A DNA stretch of 64,000 nt from Dehalogenimonas sp. WBC-2 (GTDB lineage: Bacteria > Chloroflexota > Dehalococcoidia > Dehalococcoidales > Dehalococcoidaceae): the NCBI GenBank assembly GCA_001005265.1, contig CP011392.1, positions 310,001 to 374,000 of the forward strand, written 5' to 3'. The position numbers and the translations under genes were made by a program. Positions 17,449 through 27,143 of the stretch are shown here, in pieces; within the stretch, counting starts at the first letter, position 1, and every line of letters starts with the position of its first letter. The notes below the pieces were generated by a model. That model saw nothing but the letters and a program-made list of their open reading frames with translations, was not told where the DNA came from and did not search any database.

Positions 17449-19095
17449 CTAATGGTTTCCGACAACCACCTGGTCCAACACCGGCAGCCCCATGACATTT
17501 ACTTTAAACCCGGTCACGTAAGGTTTGATCAGTATGTCTTCCTGTCCGAAGAAGAATGGCAGAATAGCGGCGTCATTAACAATTAGCTGCTGCGCCTGTT
17601 TATAAAGATTCAGACTGGCCGCTGCGTCTGTAGCTGCGGCGGCCTGATCCAGCAGAGCGTCAACCGCCGGGTTGGAGTATCCGCCGTAATTGAAATCAGC
17701 GCCGCTGCGGAACAGCAGGTCAAGGAAATCTTGAGGGCTAGGATAATCAGCGATCCAGCCCGAATAATATAACTGATCCTTTTCCTGCTTTAGCTGGTAA
17801 AAATATATAGAAGGGTCCAACTGGCGGACGTTGACCGTTACCCCAAGGTTGATTTGCCATTGATTGATGATTGCGGTCAGTCCGGCGTCAATCAAACCGC
17901 CGTAGCCTGAGGTGGTGATGGTTATTTGGGGCAGATTGGCGATACTGCCGTATTTTGACTGAGCAATTAGTAGTTTGGCTTGTTCGGGGTCAAAGCCGAT
18001 ACCTTTAAGGGTAGTGTCATAGCCTGGAATTCCTGGCGGCAGGATACCGGCGGCGCTGGCTACTGAATTATTGTAAGCCAGGCTCACCACTTTGTCCCTG
18101 TCGATGGCCATTGAGAACGCTTGCCTGACTAACGGGTCATCAAATGGGGCGGCTTCAATATTAAAACCGATATAAAACAGGCTCAATTCCGGGAACACTT
18201 GCAGTTGAGCCACAAACTCCCCGTTGGGATCGCTTGCCCGGTCTAAATCATCTGCACCGACGCCTGCCACATCAATCTGGCTGGTAGTGTACAGGTCTAT
18301 CGGCCGGCCGGACAGGAACTGAAAAACTGCGGACCCCAGCTTGACCGCGCCGCCGTAGTAAATCCGGTTCTGTGCCAGGGTGATGCTGGTGCCGCTAACC
18401 CAGGAGCCCAGTTTGAAAGGTCCGGTACCGTTAGGCATCTGCCACCAATTTGCGCCTGATTTCACATTTTGTTCATCCACAGCAAAAGCAGTGACATAGG
18501 CTAATTTGTAGACAAAATAAGAAACTGCTTTGACCAATGAAACCTGCAAGGTGAAATCATTGACCACCGTAACTCCTGACAGGCTGGAGGCGTTGCCGCT
18601 CAGCATATCGGCGGCTCCGGTGATATCTCCCAGGTAGGTAGCTGCCGTGCTGCTGCCGGTGGCAGGATTGCAGGCCCGTTCCCAGGAATATTTAAAATCC
18701 TTGGCCGTTAATCTGCGGCCATCCTGAAAAAACACATCATTACGCAGATGGAACGTATAGGTCTTGCCGTCCGCGCTGATGTCCCAGGAGGTGGCGATAT
18801 CAGGCAATATTCCCGTATCGCTGGTTTTAACCAGTCCGGTGAATATTTGATTGATGAATAGCACTGAACCTGACTCGCCCGCCAGCGCCGGGTCAAGAGT
18901 ATAAGGTTCTGAACCTGCCATGTTCAGAACTGTAGTTGAAGCAGGGGCAGTTGTAGCATCGGGAAGCTGAGTTGTAGTTGTGGTTGTCGGGCTGGTGGTA
19001 TTGCACCCCGCTGAGAAAACCAGGACCAAACTGATCAGGGCAGTGAATATTTTTATTGAAGCAGGCTTCATTATCACTTTTTTCAGAATCATCAT
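17449..19095 (-). CDS. Peptide/nickel-type ABC transporter substrate-binding lipoprotein
   Basis: A 548-residue extracytoplasmic solute-binding protein of the SBP_bac_5 (OppA/DppA) family. A signal segment ends in a lipobox (FSAGC), then a Thr-rich linker follows. The family motif appears as the stretch around DISADGKTYTFHLRNDVFFQDGR (about residues 105-130), with the conserved AFSMAIDRDKVV near 325. Translation may begin at the ATG at 19071 (MKPASIKIF) rather than 19095. No permease or ATPase genes adjoin it, so its partners must be elsewhere. Confidence 0.88.
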   Translation of the reverse strand: MMILKKVIMKPASIKIFTALISLVLVFSAGCNTTSPTTTTTTQLPDATTAPASTTVLNMAGSEPYTLDPALAGESGSVLFINQIFTGLVKTSDTGILPDIATSWDISADGKTYTFHLRNDVFFQDGRRLTAKDFKYSWERACNPATGSSTAATYLGDITGAADMLSGNASSLSGVTVVNDFTLQVSLVKAVSYFVYKLAYVTAFAVDEQNVKSGANWWQMPNGTGPFKLGSWVSGTSITLAQNRIYYGGAVKLGSAVFQFLSGRPIDLYTTSQIDVAGVGADDLDRASDPNGEFVAQLQVFPELSLFYIGFNIEAAPFDDPLVRQAFSMAIDRDKVVSLAYNNSVASAAGILPPGIPGYDTTLKGIGFDPEQAKLLIAQSKYGSIANLPQITITTSGYGGLIDAGLTAIINQWQINLGVTVNVRQLDPSIYFYQLKQEKDQLYYSGWIADYPSPQDFLDLLFRSGADFNYGGYSNPAVDALLDQAAAATDAAASLNLYKQAQQLIVNDAAILPFFFGQEDILIKPYVTGFKVNVMGLPVLDQVVVGNH

Positions 19096-19138
19096 ATTGT
19101 CTCAACCTTCAATTTGTTTAGGTATGCCTTTATAATCA

Positions 19139-20275
19139 TCAATTCAGTGAAGCCAGCCAGACCTGGTTCAATCCGGTAATATTAAAACCGTACACTTTCA
19201 TTAAGGCATTGTCATAGGTGGAACCCTGGGCAAAGGCATCAAGTAGCGCCGCCAGCTTGTCACGTCCATAGCGGTCAACGAGGAATTTCACCAGATAGTA
19301 ACTTTCGGCATAGGCAAGATAGGCCACATTCGCGTCGGCGGAGAATGGGCTGTTGAGAGAGCGAACAGAGATCAATTGATTCTGAGATTTGAACATCTCA
19401 AAATAGGCGACATAGATTGAATCCAGCGGGCCTTCAGCATACATTGACAGCCCTTCATTCAGCCACACCGGTATGCTGTTATAGGGATTTTCAGTCATCT
19501 GGTTGGTTACCAGGTGAGCCAGTTCATGGACGACTGCCCCGGTGCCCCATGTCAGGTTATCCGGTGAAACTCCGATAGCGATGATATTGAACTCCGTAAA
19601 CGCCACGCCTCCTGTCCATTCCTGCGGGAAGACCATTGACCCCTGCAGATCCTGAGAGTTGGCGTAAATATACAGTGAGACATCCTCTTTTAACTGGCTC
19701 CCGGTGTCGGCTGCCAGTTTGATGAGGGCCTGTTGGGCCGCTGTCATCAGTGTCTGGGCAAATTGAGTATTACCCTGATACCAGTAGAGGGTGACCAACC
19801 CTTGTTTCAACGTTTGCCACTGATACCGCGTATCCTCAAAAGTGAAGGTCTTTATCGGGCTTTGCTGGACGTTATTACCAGAGTCCTTGACTGTCCACCA
19901 GTATTCAATCTTAACCCCGGATGGAAGCCCGCCGACGTATCTAAGGTCAAAAATGTAGCTGGTACTGAGCGTCTTGGCAGGAGTGACACTAACAATGGCC
20001 TCGGTGGTTACCTGAGCAAAAGAGTTTCTATTCAACCGGTAGTGCAACCGGGCATCAACGATGTTCAAGTCGCTCTGGGCGCTGACGTTGAACTGGATAG
20101 TGTTTGGGAATTGGGCAGTTGCCGATGTTGATATTATCGATAGAGTGCTTGGCGCTGGAGCGGTAATGGTTATGGGGGGTGTGGGTGCGTTATATGCTAT
20201 TACTGACTGCGGTAATAGCGCTGATACCAAGATTACCGCGATAATTGCCGCTGACCGGATTTTATGAAGCTTCAT
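19139..20275 (-). CDS. Secreted gluzincin-type metallopeptidase (peptidase MA-like)
   Basis: About 378 residues from the ATG at 20275; the frame is open to 20335 but the extra 20 residues are not signal-like. An N-terminal signal peptide ends near VIAYNAP. A beta-rich domain follows, then a zinc peptidase domain with HELAH (about residue 255) and the downstream glutamate in WLNEGLSMYAEG. This HExxH...E arrangement is that of the peptidase MA family. It lies 44 bp upstream of the solute-binding lipoprotein gene, and may act with it on peptides outside the cell. Confidence 0.82.
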   Translation of the reverse strand: MKLHKIRSAAIIAVILVSALLPQSVIAYNAPTPPITITAPAPSTLSIISTSATAQFPNTIQFNVSAQSDLNIVDARLHYRLNRNSFAQVTTEAIVSVTPAKTLSTSYIFDLRYVGGLPSGVKIEYWWTVKDSGNNVQQSPIKTFTFEDTRYQWQTLKQGLVTLYWYQGNTQFAQTLMTAAQQALIKLAADTGSQLKEDVSLYIYANSQDLQGSMVFPQEWTGGVAFTEFNIIAIGVSPDNLTWGTGAVVHELAHLVTNQMTENPYNSIPVWLNEGLSMYAEGPLDSIYVAYFEMFKSQNQLISVRSLNSPFSADANVAYLAYAESYYLVKFLVDRYGRDKLAALLDAFAQGSTYDNALMKVYGFNITGLNQVWLASLN

Positions 20276-20420
20276 TTTTACCTGCCTGTTTAGTGTTACA
20301 ATCATTATACTCGTAGATAATAGCAGTTTAAACAATTACTGATGAAACTCCAATTCTCTATCGTGCCACCCATTGTGTTAAAGTATAACTACCTAGAAAT
20401 AACAGGAGAACACCACCTAT

Positions 20421-21437
20421 ATGATCGTTGAAATGAGAACCGGCGCGCCCAAAGATGAAGTGGACGCCGTAGTCGGAAAAGCCCGTTCCATGGGTTTGAA
20501 CGTACAATTAAATCTTGGTACTGATAAAGTCGTTGTCGCCCTGTTGGGCAGCAATACCGGACAGATTCCTACTGATCTCTTTGCCGTGCTGACTGGTGTG
20601 GAAAGCGTTACCCGCATTATGAAGCCGTACAAGCTTTCTTCCAGGGAGTTCAAAAAGAGGAATTCTGTTGTGACTGTCGGCGGCGTGGAAATCGGCGGCA
20701 ATAAAATAATTGTCATGGCCGGGCCTTGCGCCGTTGAGAGTGAGGAGCAGTTGACCGAGGCTGCCCGGGTGGTCAAAGAGTCCGGTGCTGGCATTCTACG
20801 GGGCGGCGCCTTCAAGCCCCGCACTTCACCGTTCAGCTTTCAGGGACTCAAGAAATCCGGTCTGGAACTTTTGGATAAGACGCGCCAGAGCTTCGGTCTG
20901 CCGGTGATCACCGAGGTAGTTGACTCCCACGATGTGAGCATGATGGCAGATTATATCGACATCCTCCAGGTGGGTTCGCGCAATATGCAGAACTACTCAC
21001 TGTTGACCCACCTTGGCAAGAGCAAGCGCCCGGTACTGCTGAAACGCGGTTTTGCCTGCACTATCACTGAATGGTTAACCGCCGCCGACTATCTTCTATC
21101 TGAGGGTAATGAGCAGGTTATCCTGTGCGAACGGGGTATCCGCACCTTTGAGGACTCGGTACGCTTTTCTCTGGATATTTCCTCAATACCGGTGATCAAG
21201 AAGTACAGCCATCTGCCGCTGGTGGTTGATCCCAGTCATGCCGCAGGTCATTATTCCCTGGTACCGGCGCTGGCTAAAGCTGCCATAGCTGCCGGTGCTG
21301 ATGGTTTGATCATTGAAATGCATCCGGATCCCCGAAAAGCGCTGGTCGATGGTATCCAGTCATTGTCGCCTTCAGATTTCCTGCGCCTGATGGCAGATCT
21401 CAAACCCATCGCCGCCGCGGTGGGGCGGACAATGTAG
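20421..21437 (+). CDS. aroF: 3-deoxy-7-phosphoheptulonate (DAHP) synthase, type I beta
   Basis: First enzyme of the shikimate pathway, condensing PEP and erythrose 4-phosphate. The 338 residues comprise an N-terminal ferredoxin-like regulatory domain (about 1-70), as in the Thermotoga enzyme, and a TIM barrel. Barrel markers are VMAGPCAVES, GAFKPRTSPFSFQGL and VVDPSHAAGH. The N-terminal domain usually mediates feedback inhibition by tyrosine or phenylalanine. A good ribosome site (ACAGGAG) lies upstream. Confidence 0.95.
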   Translation: MIVEMRTGAPKDEVDAVVGKARSMGLNVQLNLGTDKVVVALLGSNTGQIPTDLFAVLTGVESVTRIMKPYKLSSREFKKRNSVVTVGGVEIGGNKIIVMAGPCAVESEEQLTEAARVVKESGAGILRGGAFKPRTSPFSFQGLKKSGLELLDKTRQSFGLPVITEVVDSHDVSMMADYIDILQVGSRNMQNYSLLTHLGKSKRPVLLKRGFACTITEWLTAADYLLSEGNEQVILCERGIRTFEDSVRFSLDISSIPVIKKYSHLPLVVDPSHAAGHYSLVPALAKAAIAAGADGLIIEMHPDPRKALVDGIQSLSPSDFLRLMADLKPIAAAVGRTM

Positions 21438-21513
21438 GGCAGCGCACTGTTTCATGACCTCCCCGAATAATCTTTGGCTGGCAATGTCTATGGTAAGGTT
21501 GAAGAAGTGAAAA

Positions 21514-22533
21514 CTAAGGGTACTGGGCAAAGAGCGGCAGGCCTGTGGTCTCCGGTAACCCCAGCATCAGGTTCATGTTCTGGATCGCCTGGCCGGCGGC
21601 GCCTTTTATCAGATTATCAATAACCGATACCACAATCAGCAAACCGCTGTTCCTATCCACTGTGGGGTGAATAAAGCACATATTGCTGCCGGTGACGTGC
21701 TTGGTGTGCGGCGGTTCGCTCACTACTTTTACAAAGGGTTGGTCACGGTAGTATTGGGTATACAGTGCCGTGATCTCCTCTGCCGGTTCGCTTTCTTTGA
21801 GTGAACCGTAACAGGTAGCCAGAATGCCGCGGGTCATGGGAACAAGATGTGGCGTAAAGATGACAGCGCCGATTTCGGCATCAATGCTTTTGAGTTCCTG
21901 GGCTATTTCCGGCTGGTGGCGGTGACTGCCGATAGCATAGGCGGTAACATCTTCATCGGCCTCGCAGTAATGGCTTCGCAGATTGAGGCTGCGGCCAGCG
22001 CCGGATAGACCGCTCTTGGCGTCAATGATGATGTTGTCCTTGATAATGCCGGCCTTGAGAGCCGGAGCCAGTGCCAGAATGGCGGCAGTGGGGTAGCATC
22101 CGGGATTGGCGACAATATTAGCCTGACTGATTGACTGCCGATAAAGCTCAGGCAGGCCGTAGACAGCTTCAGCTAACAAATCAGGCGCCGGATGCTGGAA
22201 ATCGTACCATTCTTCATAAAGAGCCGCGTTTTTGAGGCGGAAATCAGCACTGATATCAACGGCTTTCAGCCCCCGGGTGATAAATGGTAATAGCTGCCCG
22301 GCGCTTTCGTGATGCGGCAGTGCCGAGAAAACAAAATCCACCTCGCCTAGTTCCGGCTGAACCGTGAGATCCAGAGAGTTCATATGGGGGAAGATTTGTC
22401 CCAGCGGCTGACCTGCGGCGCTGCGCCCGGTAATAGAGGTCAGTTCAACAGCCGGATGTCCGGCTAGAAGACGGGCCAGTTCTACCCCGGCGTAACCAGT
22501 AACATTGAGTATGCCGACACGGACTTTTGACAT
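21514..22533 (-). CDS. argC: N-acetyl-gamma-glutamyl-phosphate reductase
   Basis: NADPH-dependent enzyme of arginine synthesis that reduces N-acetylglutamyl phosphate to the semialdehyde. The Rossmann segment is VRVGILNVTGYAGVELARLL at the N terminus. The catalytic cysteine is in NPGCYPTAAILAL (about residue 145). HRHQPEIAQEL and the C-terminal KGAAGQAIQNMNLM are also conserved. At 339 residues it is complete. No other arg gene adjoins it. Confidence 0.96.
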   Translation of the reverse strand: MSKVRVGILNVTGYAGVELARLLAGHPAVELTSITGRSAAGQPLGQIFPHMNSLDLTVQPELGEVDFVFSALPHHESAGQLLPFITRGLKAVDISADFRLKNAALYEEWYDFQHPAPDLLAEAVYGLPELYRQSISQANIVANPGCYPTAAILALAPALKAGIIKDNIIIDAKSGLSGAGRSLNLRSHYCEADEDVTAYAIGSHRHQPEIAQELKSIDAEIGAVIFTPHLVPMTRGILATCYGSLKESEPAEEITALYTQYYRDQPFVKVVSEPPHTKHVTGSNMCFIHPTVDRNSGLLIVVSVIDNLIKGAAGQAIQNMNLMLGLPETTGLPLFAQYP

Positions 22534-22635
22534 AACGCCTTAGTATACACAAGCTCTGGGCTTTGATGCCAACCGGGCTTCAGAGCGTAGCTGTTTTGTG
22601 TTAAAATTAACCATTCTTCATACACGGAGTGGTGC

Positions 22636-24333
22636 TTGGAAGACCTGGGTGTAGGGTTTGATCTTGTTGTCGTGCTTATCGCCGCCTTGCTCGGTGGGTT
22701 TCTGGCGCGTCGTCTTAAACTGCCCATTTTCCTCGGTTATCTTGTAGGCGGCATACTGATTGGGCCGTCAGGTTTCCGTTTGGTAGAAGAAACAGGCATC
22801 ATTAACGCCGTAGCCCAGGTGGGGTTGATCCTGATGTTATTCACTATCGGATTAGAGTTTTCCCTGCCTGAGCTTAAACGTACCGGTAAGGTGGCGGTTT
22901 GGGGAGGCATCGCCCAGGTGTTGCTCACGGCAGCAGCCGGTTTTGGATTGGGCAAACTCCTGGGTTGGGAAAATGCTGAAGCGATTTTCTTTGGTTTTAT
23001 TATCGCTCAAACTTCTACCGCCGTTACTTTTAAGGCTTTATCTGAACGTGGTGAATTAGATTCGGCTCATGGCCGCATTGTACTGGGTGTGTCACTGGTA
23101 CAGGATATGAGTACTGTCCCTCTATTGGTCATCCTGCCGGTTTTAGCCGGATTTGAAGTTAATCTGGCTGAATCACTGGGGCTGGCGGTTGGCAAAGCGC
23201 TGCTTTTTATCATCATAATCATAGCGGTAGGAGTATGGGTGCTGCCGCGGGTGCTGAAGAGAGCCGCGGAAGCTCGCAGCCGCGAACTATTTTTACTATT
23301 CATTGTGGTCATGGCCCTGCTGACTGCTGTTGCGGCATTAGTTTTTGGATTGTCAGTAGCCATCGGTGCCTTTGTGGCAGGTGTCCTGATAGGACAGTCT
23401 ATCTTCGCGCGTCAGGCGCTGGCTAATATCATACCCCTGCGGGATATTTTCGGGGCACTGTTTTTTGTTTCTTTGGGTATGCTGGCTAATCTCGCCGACG
23501 CTTTTGTCAATCCGGGCATGCTGATTGCCATAATTCTGTTTGTACTGCTGGTGAAGTTTGTCATCTGTGCAATCATCCCATGGGTTTTTGGATACGGCAG
23601 CAGAACCTCCATACTGGCAGGTATGGGCTTGATTCCTATGGGTGAATTCAGCTTTATTCTGGCCAGTACCGGGTTGGCTTTGGCAGTGGTTTCAGACAGC
23701 TTGTTTTCAATTACGTTGACACTGGTGGCAGTCACCATGGTATTGTCGCCCTTCCTGATGAATCTTGGTGCAAGACTTCACCGCTGGCTGAGTCATAACA
23801 AATTGACCCAACAAATTACCGCCTCACGTGCAGAGGTCGAATGGTTGAGCGGTAAAACAACCATGTCCGGTCATGCGGTTATCTGTGGTCATGGCCGCAC
23901 TGCCGCCCCATTGACTAAAGTATTAAAACGGCGAAACCTGTCATATTTAGTTATCGAACTTGATCCCCAAAAAATCACTCAATTGCGAAGGGAGGGGGTT
24001 CCCTGTATCTATGGTGATGCTTCCAACCCTGAAATACTGGCTGTGGCGCATTTGGAAAAGGCCAGATTATTGGTGTGTACCTTTCCCAGTTTTTTCGACG
24101 TTGAGGCAACCGTAAGAAACGCCCTGCTGATTAATCCCAAGCTGGATATTGTTGCCAAGGTTGATCGTGATCAAGACGCTGATGAGTTGAAGGTGGCAGG
24201 CGTCAATGAATTAGTCAAACCGCAGTTTGAAACCAGTATGGAAATGACCCGCCACACCCTGCAGCGTTACGGCGTGCCAAACACTGAAATTCAACTCATT
24301 CTCAGTAGTTTGCGGCAGGGGACGATGAGTTAA
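22636..24333 (+). CDS. CPA2-family cation:proton antiporter with TrkA-N domain
   Basis: A 565-residue KefB/KefC-like transporter that probably exchanges K+ or Na+ for H+. About 12 to 13 transmembrane helices span residues 5-385. A cytosolic TrkA-N (RCK) domain follows: HAVICGHGRTAAPLTKVL is its nucleotide-binding loop (about 413-430), with DASNPEIL after it. The TTG at 22636 is preceded by a GGAG ribosome site. The RCK domain suggests gating by NAD(H) or another nucleotide. Confidence 0.92.
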   Translation: MEDLGVGFDLVVVLIAALLGGFLARRLKLPIFLGYLVGGILIGPSGFRLVEETGIINAVAQVGLILMLFTIGLEFSLPELKRTGKVAVWGGIAQVLLTAAAGFGLGKLLGWENAEAIFFGFIIAQTSTAVTFKALSERGELDSAHGRIVLGVSLVQDMSTVPLLVILPVLAGFEVNLAESLGLAVGKALLFIIIIIAVGVWVLPRVLKRAAEARSRELFLLFIVVMALLTAVAALVFGLSVAIGAFVAGVLIGQSIFARQALANIIPLRDIFGALFFVSLGMLANLADAFVNPGMLIAIILFVLLVKFVICAIIPWVFGYGSRTSILAGMGLIPMGEFSFILASTGLALAVVSDSLFSITLTLVAVTMVLSPFLMNLGARLHRWLSHNKLTQQITASRAEVEWLSGKTTMSGHAVICGHGRTAAPLTKVLKRRNLSYLVIELDPQKITQLRREGVPCIYGDASNPEILAVAHLEKARLLVCTFPSFFDVEATVRNALLINPKLDIVAKVDRDQDADELKVAGVNELVKPQFETSMEMTRHTLQRYGVPNTEIQLILSSLRQGTMS

Positions 24334-24418
24334 TGACTGACATCGCCCGTTTTATTAGCGTTTTTTGATTAAAACGGCTTATTTGCCCATGTCTGACGCC
24401 GGTGTTATCATTACCCAA

Positions 24419-25333
24419 ATGTCCGTCGCCATTCAGATAAACAACCTGACCAAGCGTTTCAAAGACCTGATTGCAGTGGACTCACTGTCTTTGAGCATCT
24501 TTGAAGGCGAGTGTTTTGGCCTCCTGGGCCCCAACGGCGCCGGTAAAACGACGCTGGTAAAAATGTTGACCACTACTTCCCCCATTACCAGCGGCGACAT
24601 TAAGGTGATGGGTATTGACCTGGCTGCAGAGCCCCGCCGTATCAAAGCGCTGTACGGTGTGGTGCCTCAAGGTGACAATCTTGACCCGGAGCTTTCGGTC
24701 ATTGAAAATCTAACTACTTTTGCCCGTTACTTTGAAATTCCTCGCGCCGAGGCCCTCCGGCGCAGTCATGAGGTATTGGCGCTATTTAAGCTGGAACATA
24801 AGGCTGCCGGCAAGATCAAAGCCCTTTCCGGAGGCATGAAACGCCGTCTGCTGCTGGCTCGTAGCCTGCTTAACAATCCGCGCATCATTATCCTTGATGA
24901 GCCCTCTGTGGGGCTGGACCCTCAGTCAAAATACCTGGTGTGGCAAAAACTCAAAGAGCTAAAAGCTATGGGGGTCACGCTGCTGCTGACCACTCAGAAC
25001 ATGGACGAAGCGGCGGTGCTGTGCGACCGGGTGGCGGTCATGCACCAGGGGCATATACTGGCTCTGGATACGCCTAAAAACCTGGTAGCGCAACAGGTAG
25101 GCATGAGGGTGGTTGAAATACTGCCGGATGATGCCCGGCTCTCGGAGCTTATGACAGAGTTGAATAGACGCGGTCTCCAATTTGATGAAGTGGAGGGCAT
25201 TGTTCAGGTCTTTCACAGTCAGCCTGAAGTGCTTTGTACCGACCTTGAGAAGGCTGGCTTTAATCCATGGCAGCGGCTGGGCACGCTGGAAGACGTTTTT
25301 ATTCGTCTTACCGGCCGGGGTTTGGTAGAGTGA
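24419..25333 (+). CDS. ABC exporter ATP-binding protein (NodI/DrrA type)
   Basis: Cytosolic ATPase of an ABC-2 export system. Walker A is GPNGAGKTTLVKML, the signature LSGGMKRRLLLARSLL, and Walker B IIILDEPSVGLDPQ. I start it at the ATG at 24419 (MSVAIQINNL); the frame is open to 24365 and an ATG at 24389 is also possible. The C-terminal region after the TTQNMDEA switch is the usual extra domain of this subfamily. The stop overlaps the GTG of the permease gene, so the two are translationally coupled. The substrate cannot be told. Confidence 0.93.
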   Translation: MSVAIQINNLTKRFKDLIAVDSLSLSIFEGECFGLLGPNGAGKTTLVKMLTTTSPITSGDIKVMGIDLAAEPRRIKALYGVVPQGDNLDPELSVIENLTTFARYFEIPRAEALRRSHEVLALFKLEHKAAGKIKALSGGMKRRLLLARSLLNNPRIIILDEPSVGLDPQSKYLVWQKLKELKAMGVTLLLTTQNMDEAAVLCDRVAVMHQGHILALDTPKNLVAQQVGMRVVEILPDDARLSELMTELNRRGLQFDEVEGIVQVFHSQPEVLCTDLEKAGFNPWQRLGTLEDVFIRLTGRGLVE

Positions 25334-26097
25334 TCCGTCTGCCTTCTTTTCGCGCTGTTCATATGTGGCAGCGTAACCGTGATGTCTTCCTGAGATTGTG
25401 GTGGTCGCTGGCACCGGCGTTTATGATAGAACCGGTGCTGTTGCTTCTGGCTGTCGGGCTTGGCTTTGGGTCTTACATGGGGGTGATTGAAGGTCAGGAT
25501 TATATTAACTATATCGTACCGGGCATATTAGCCAGTTATGCCATGACTACAGCAACTTTTGAATGTACCTACGGCGCTTATTTCCGCATGGAGCACCGCC
25601 GGACTTACGACGCCATTATGGCGACACCTTTGAGTATTGAGGACATCGTCGGCGGTGAAGTTTTATGGGGCGCCACCCGTTCGCTGATTACCGCCTCCAT
25701 CATTATGGTGGTGGCCTTTTTCTTCGGCTTGCTTGATTCCTGGTGGGCTGTGCTTATTCCGGCGGTGGCTTTTCTTGTCGGGCTGCTATTCTCCTGTCTG
25801 GCCACTATTTTTGTGTCGGTGGCCTCATCGGTGTATAGCTTCAATTATTATTTCACCCTTTTTATCGCTCCGATGACCTTTTTTTCCGGTGCCTTTTTCC
25901 CGTTAGATAATTTACCCGCAATGGTAGGTAATATCAGTCCATTTTTACCATTGACCCCGGCGGTAAACCTGATGCGGGCGCTGGTGACCGGTGAGTTTAC
26001 CCCGGCTGCCTTTGGGGCGCTCCTGGCGGTAGTCATCGCCACCATAGTGTTCTTTCTGATTGCCGCTATGGTCATGAGAATAAGGGTAATGGAGTAA
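25330..26097 (+). CDS. ABC-2 type exporter permease (NodJ type)
   Basis: Membrane partner of the ATPase gene just upstream. The start taken is a GTG at 25330 that overlaps the ATPase stop; the frame stays open further upstream inside the ATPase gene, but those residues are out-of-frame shadow. About 255 residues with six transmembrane helices. The SGAFFPLDNLP segment between helices five and six is typical of ABC-2 permeases of the NodJ group, which export lipo-oligosaccharides, polysaccharides or drugs. Confidence 0.9.
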   Translation: MIRLPSFRAVHMWQRNRDVFLRLWWSLAPAFMIEPVLLLLAVGLGFGSYMGVIEGQDYINYIVPGILASYAMTTATFECTYGAYFRMEHRRTYDAIMATPLSIEDIVGGEVLWGATRSLITASIIMVVAFFFGLLDSWWAVLIPAVAFLVGLLFSCLATIFVSVASSVYSFNYYFTLFIAPMTFFSGAFFPLDNLPAMVGNISPFLPLTPAVNLMRALVTGEFTPAAFGALLAVVIATIVFFLIAAMVMRIRVME

Positions 26098-26183
26098 CTG
26101 CGGTTGTAACCGGAGACCTGACGGGACGGCATAAGGTTATTACCACCAGGCAGTTTTGGCCAACTGATGGCAGTTATCCAGGG

Positions 26184-26531
26184 TTACTGTAGCGCCAATA
26201 CCGTCCGGGCATCGGGCCACAGCCGATCAAAATCAAAGAGATTGCGTTTTGCCGGGGTGAAGATGTGGACCATCACCGGGCCGTAGTCTACAATCAGCCA
26301 ATCGGCATCAGCTCCTACGCCTTCGGAGCGTAAGGGACGAACGCCTTCCTTTTTTAGTGTTTCAGAGACTTCGTCAAAAACAGCCCGCGCCAGACGCTGA
26401 TTGTCGGTGGAAAGAACCACCTGATAATCGGTTATGCTGGACAAGTCGTGGATGTCGGTGATGATAATATTTTCCGCCTGTTTCTCCGAGGCGATATCGG
26501 CAATACGCCGGGCTAGATCAATAGCTTCCAG
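26184..26531 (-). CDS. rsfS: Ribosomal silencing factor RsfS, apparent CTG start codon
   Basis: Binds L14 on the 50S subunit and blocks subunit joining when nutrients are low. The family core is visible as SSITDYQVVLST and ADWLIVDYGPVMVHIF. The first in-frame ATG-type codon (26444) would remove the conserved first helix and strand. Upstream, a frame reading EAIDLARRIADIASEKQAEN gives the missing N terminus. It begins at a CTG (26531-26529), 8 bases after a perfect AGGAG, and an in-frame TAG lies two codons before it. CTG is thus the likely start, giving 115 residues. Confidence 0.9.
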   Translation of the reverse strand: MEAIDLARRIADIASEKQAENIIITDIHDLSSITDYQVVLSTDNQRLARAVFDEVSETLKKEGVRPLRSEGVGADADWLIVDYGPVMVHIFTPAKRNLFDFDRLWPDARTVLALQ

Positions 26532-26612
26532 TTTCTATTCTCCTGTGAATTGATTTTAGATTAGTATATCATAAGGGCAGTTCTAGGGTATCGCCTGAAA
26601 AGGAGTTTGAAG

Positions 26613-26825
26613 ATGGTTATGCGTGTTTTGGGATTGATCCTTATTTTGGCCGGGATCATATTTATGTATGCCGCGGTGATAAATGGGCAGGAAGTAGCTT
26701 TATTTGCTGTAGCCCTGGTATTGGGAGCTATCGGCAGTTTTATGGCCTGGCTGGGCCAACACCGCATGGACTATGCTGCATCCGTTAAGAACCAGATGAG
26801 AGACGATGACGCCAAGGAAATGTAG
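26613..26825 (+). CDS. Small two-helix membrane protein
   Basis: About 70 residues with two transmembrane helices (about 3-22 and 28-50) and a charged tail (KNQMRDDDAKEM). The ATG at 26613 is 7 bases after a GGAG; a TTG at 26607 is also in frame. It is divergent from rsfS. The family is not recognised and no function can be assigned. Confidence 0.55.
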   Translation: MVMRVLGLILILAGIIFMYAAVINGQEVALFAVALVLGAIGSFMAWLGQHRMDYAASVKNQMRDDDAKEM

Positions 26826-26831
26826 CGCCAG

Positions 26832-26861
26832 TTGAGCCTATTAAAGCCGCTGTGGTATATT
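26832..26861 (+). promoter_or_regulatory. Predicted promoter of tRNA-Ser
   Basis: TTGAGC (26832-26837), an 18-base spacer and TATATT (26856-26861), ending 21 bases before the tRNA. Confidence 0.5.
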
Positions 26862-26882
26862 ATTAACTCGCTTACCGTGCAT

Positions 26883-26974
26883 GGAGGGATCGCATAGTGG
26901 TCTAGTGCGGGCGCCTGCTAAGTGCTTACCTCGGGTAACCGGGGTCGGGAGTTCGAATCTCCCTCCCTCCGCCA
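26883..26974 (+). tRNA. tRNA-Ser(GCU)
   Basis: The acceptor stem GGAGGGA (26883-26889) pairs with TCCCTCC (26964-26970), followed by G and an encoded CCA. The anticodon loop CTGCTAA gives anticodon GCU. The T arm is GGGAG-TTCGAAT-CTCCC. A long variable arm (around 26929-26946) identifies a class II tRNA, as expected for serine. Confidence 0.93.
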
Positions 26975-27143
26975 CCAGCCCCTGTTTCGGACAATATTGT
27001 CTCCCGGATCGCTATTTTTATTCGGTTAACCAATCCATCTGGTACTATTTTCTTTTTTGCAGGTACTAATAGGCAATTGTGCTGCGGCCGTTACGGGGTT
27101 ACTATTAGTGGGAAATAAGCCTGTCTGCTTGGAGGAATAACAT

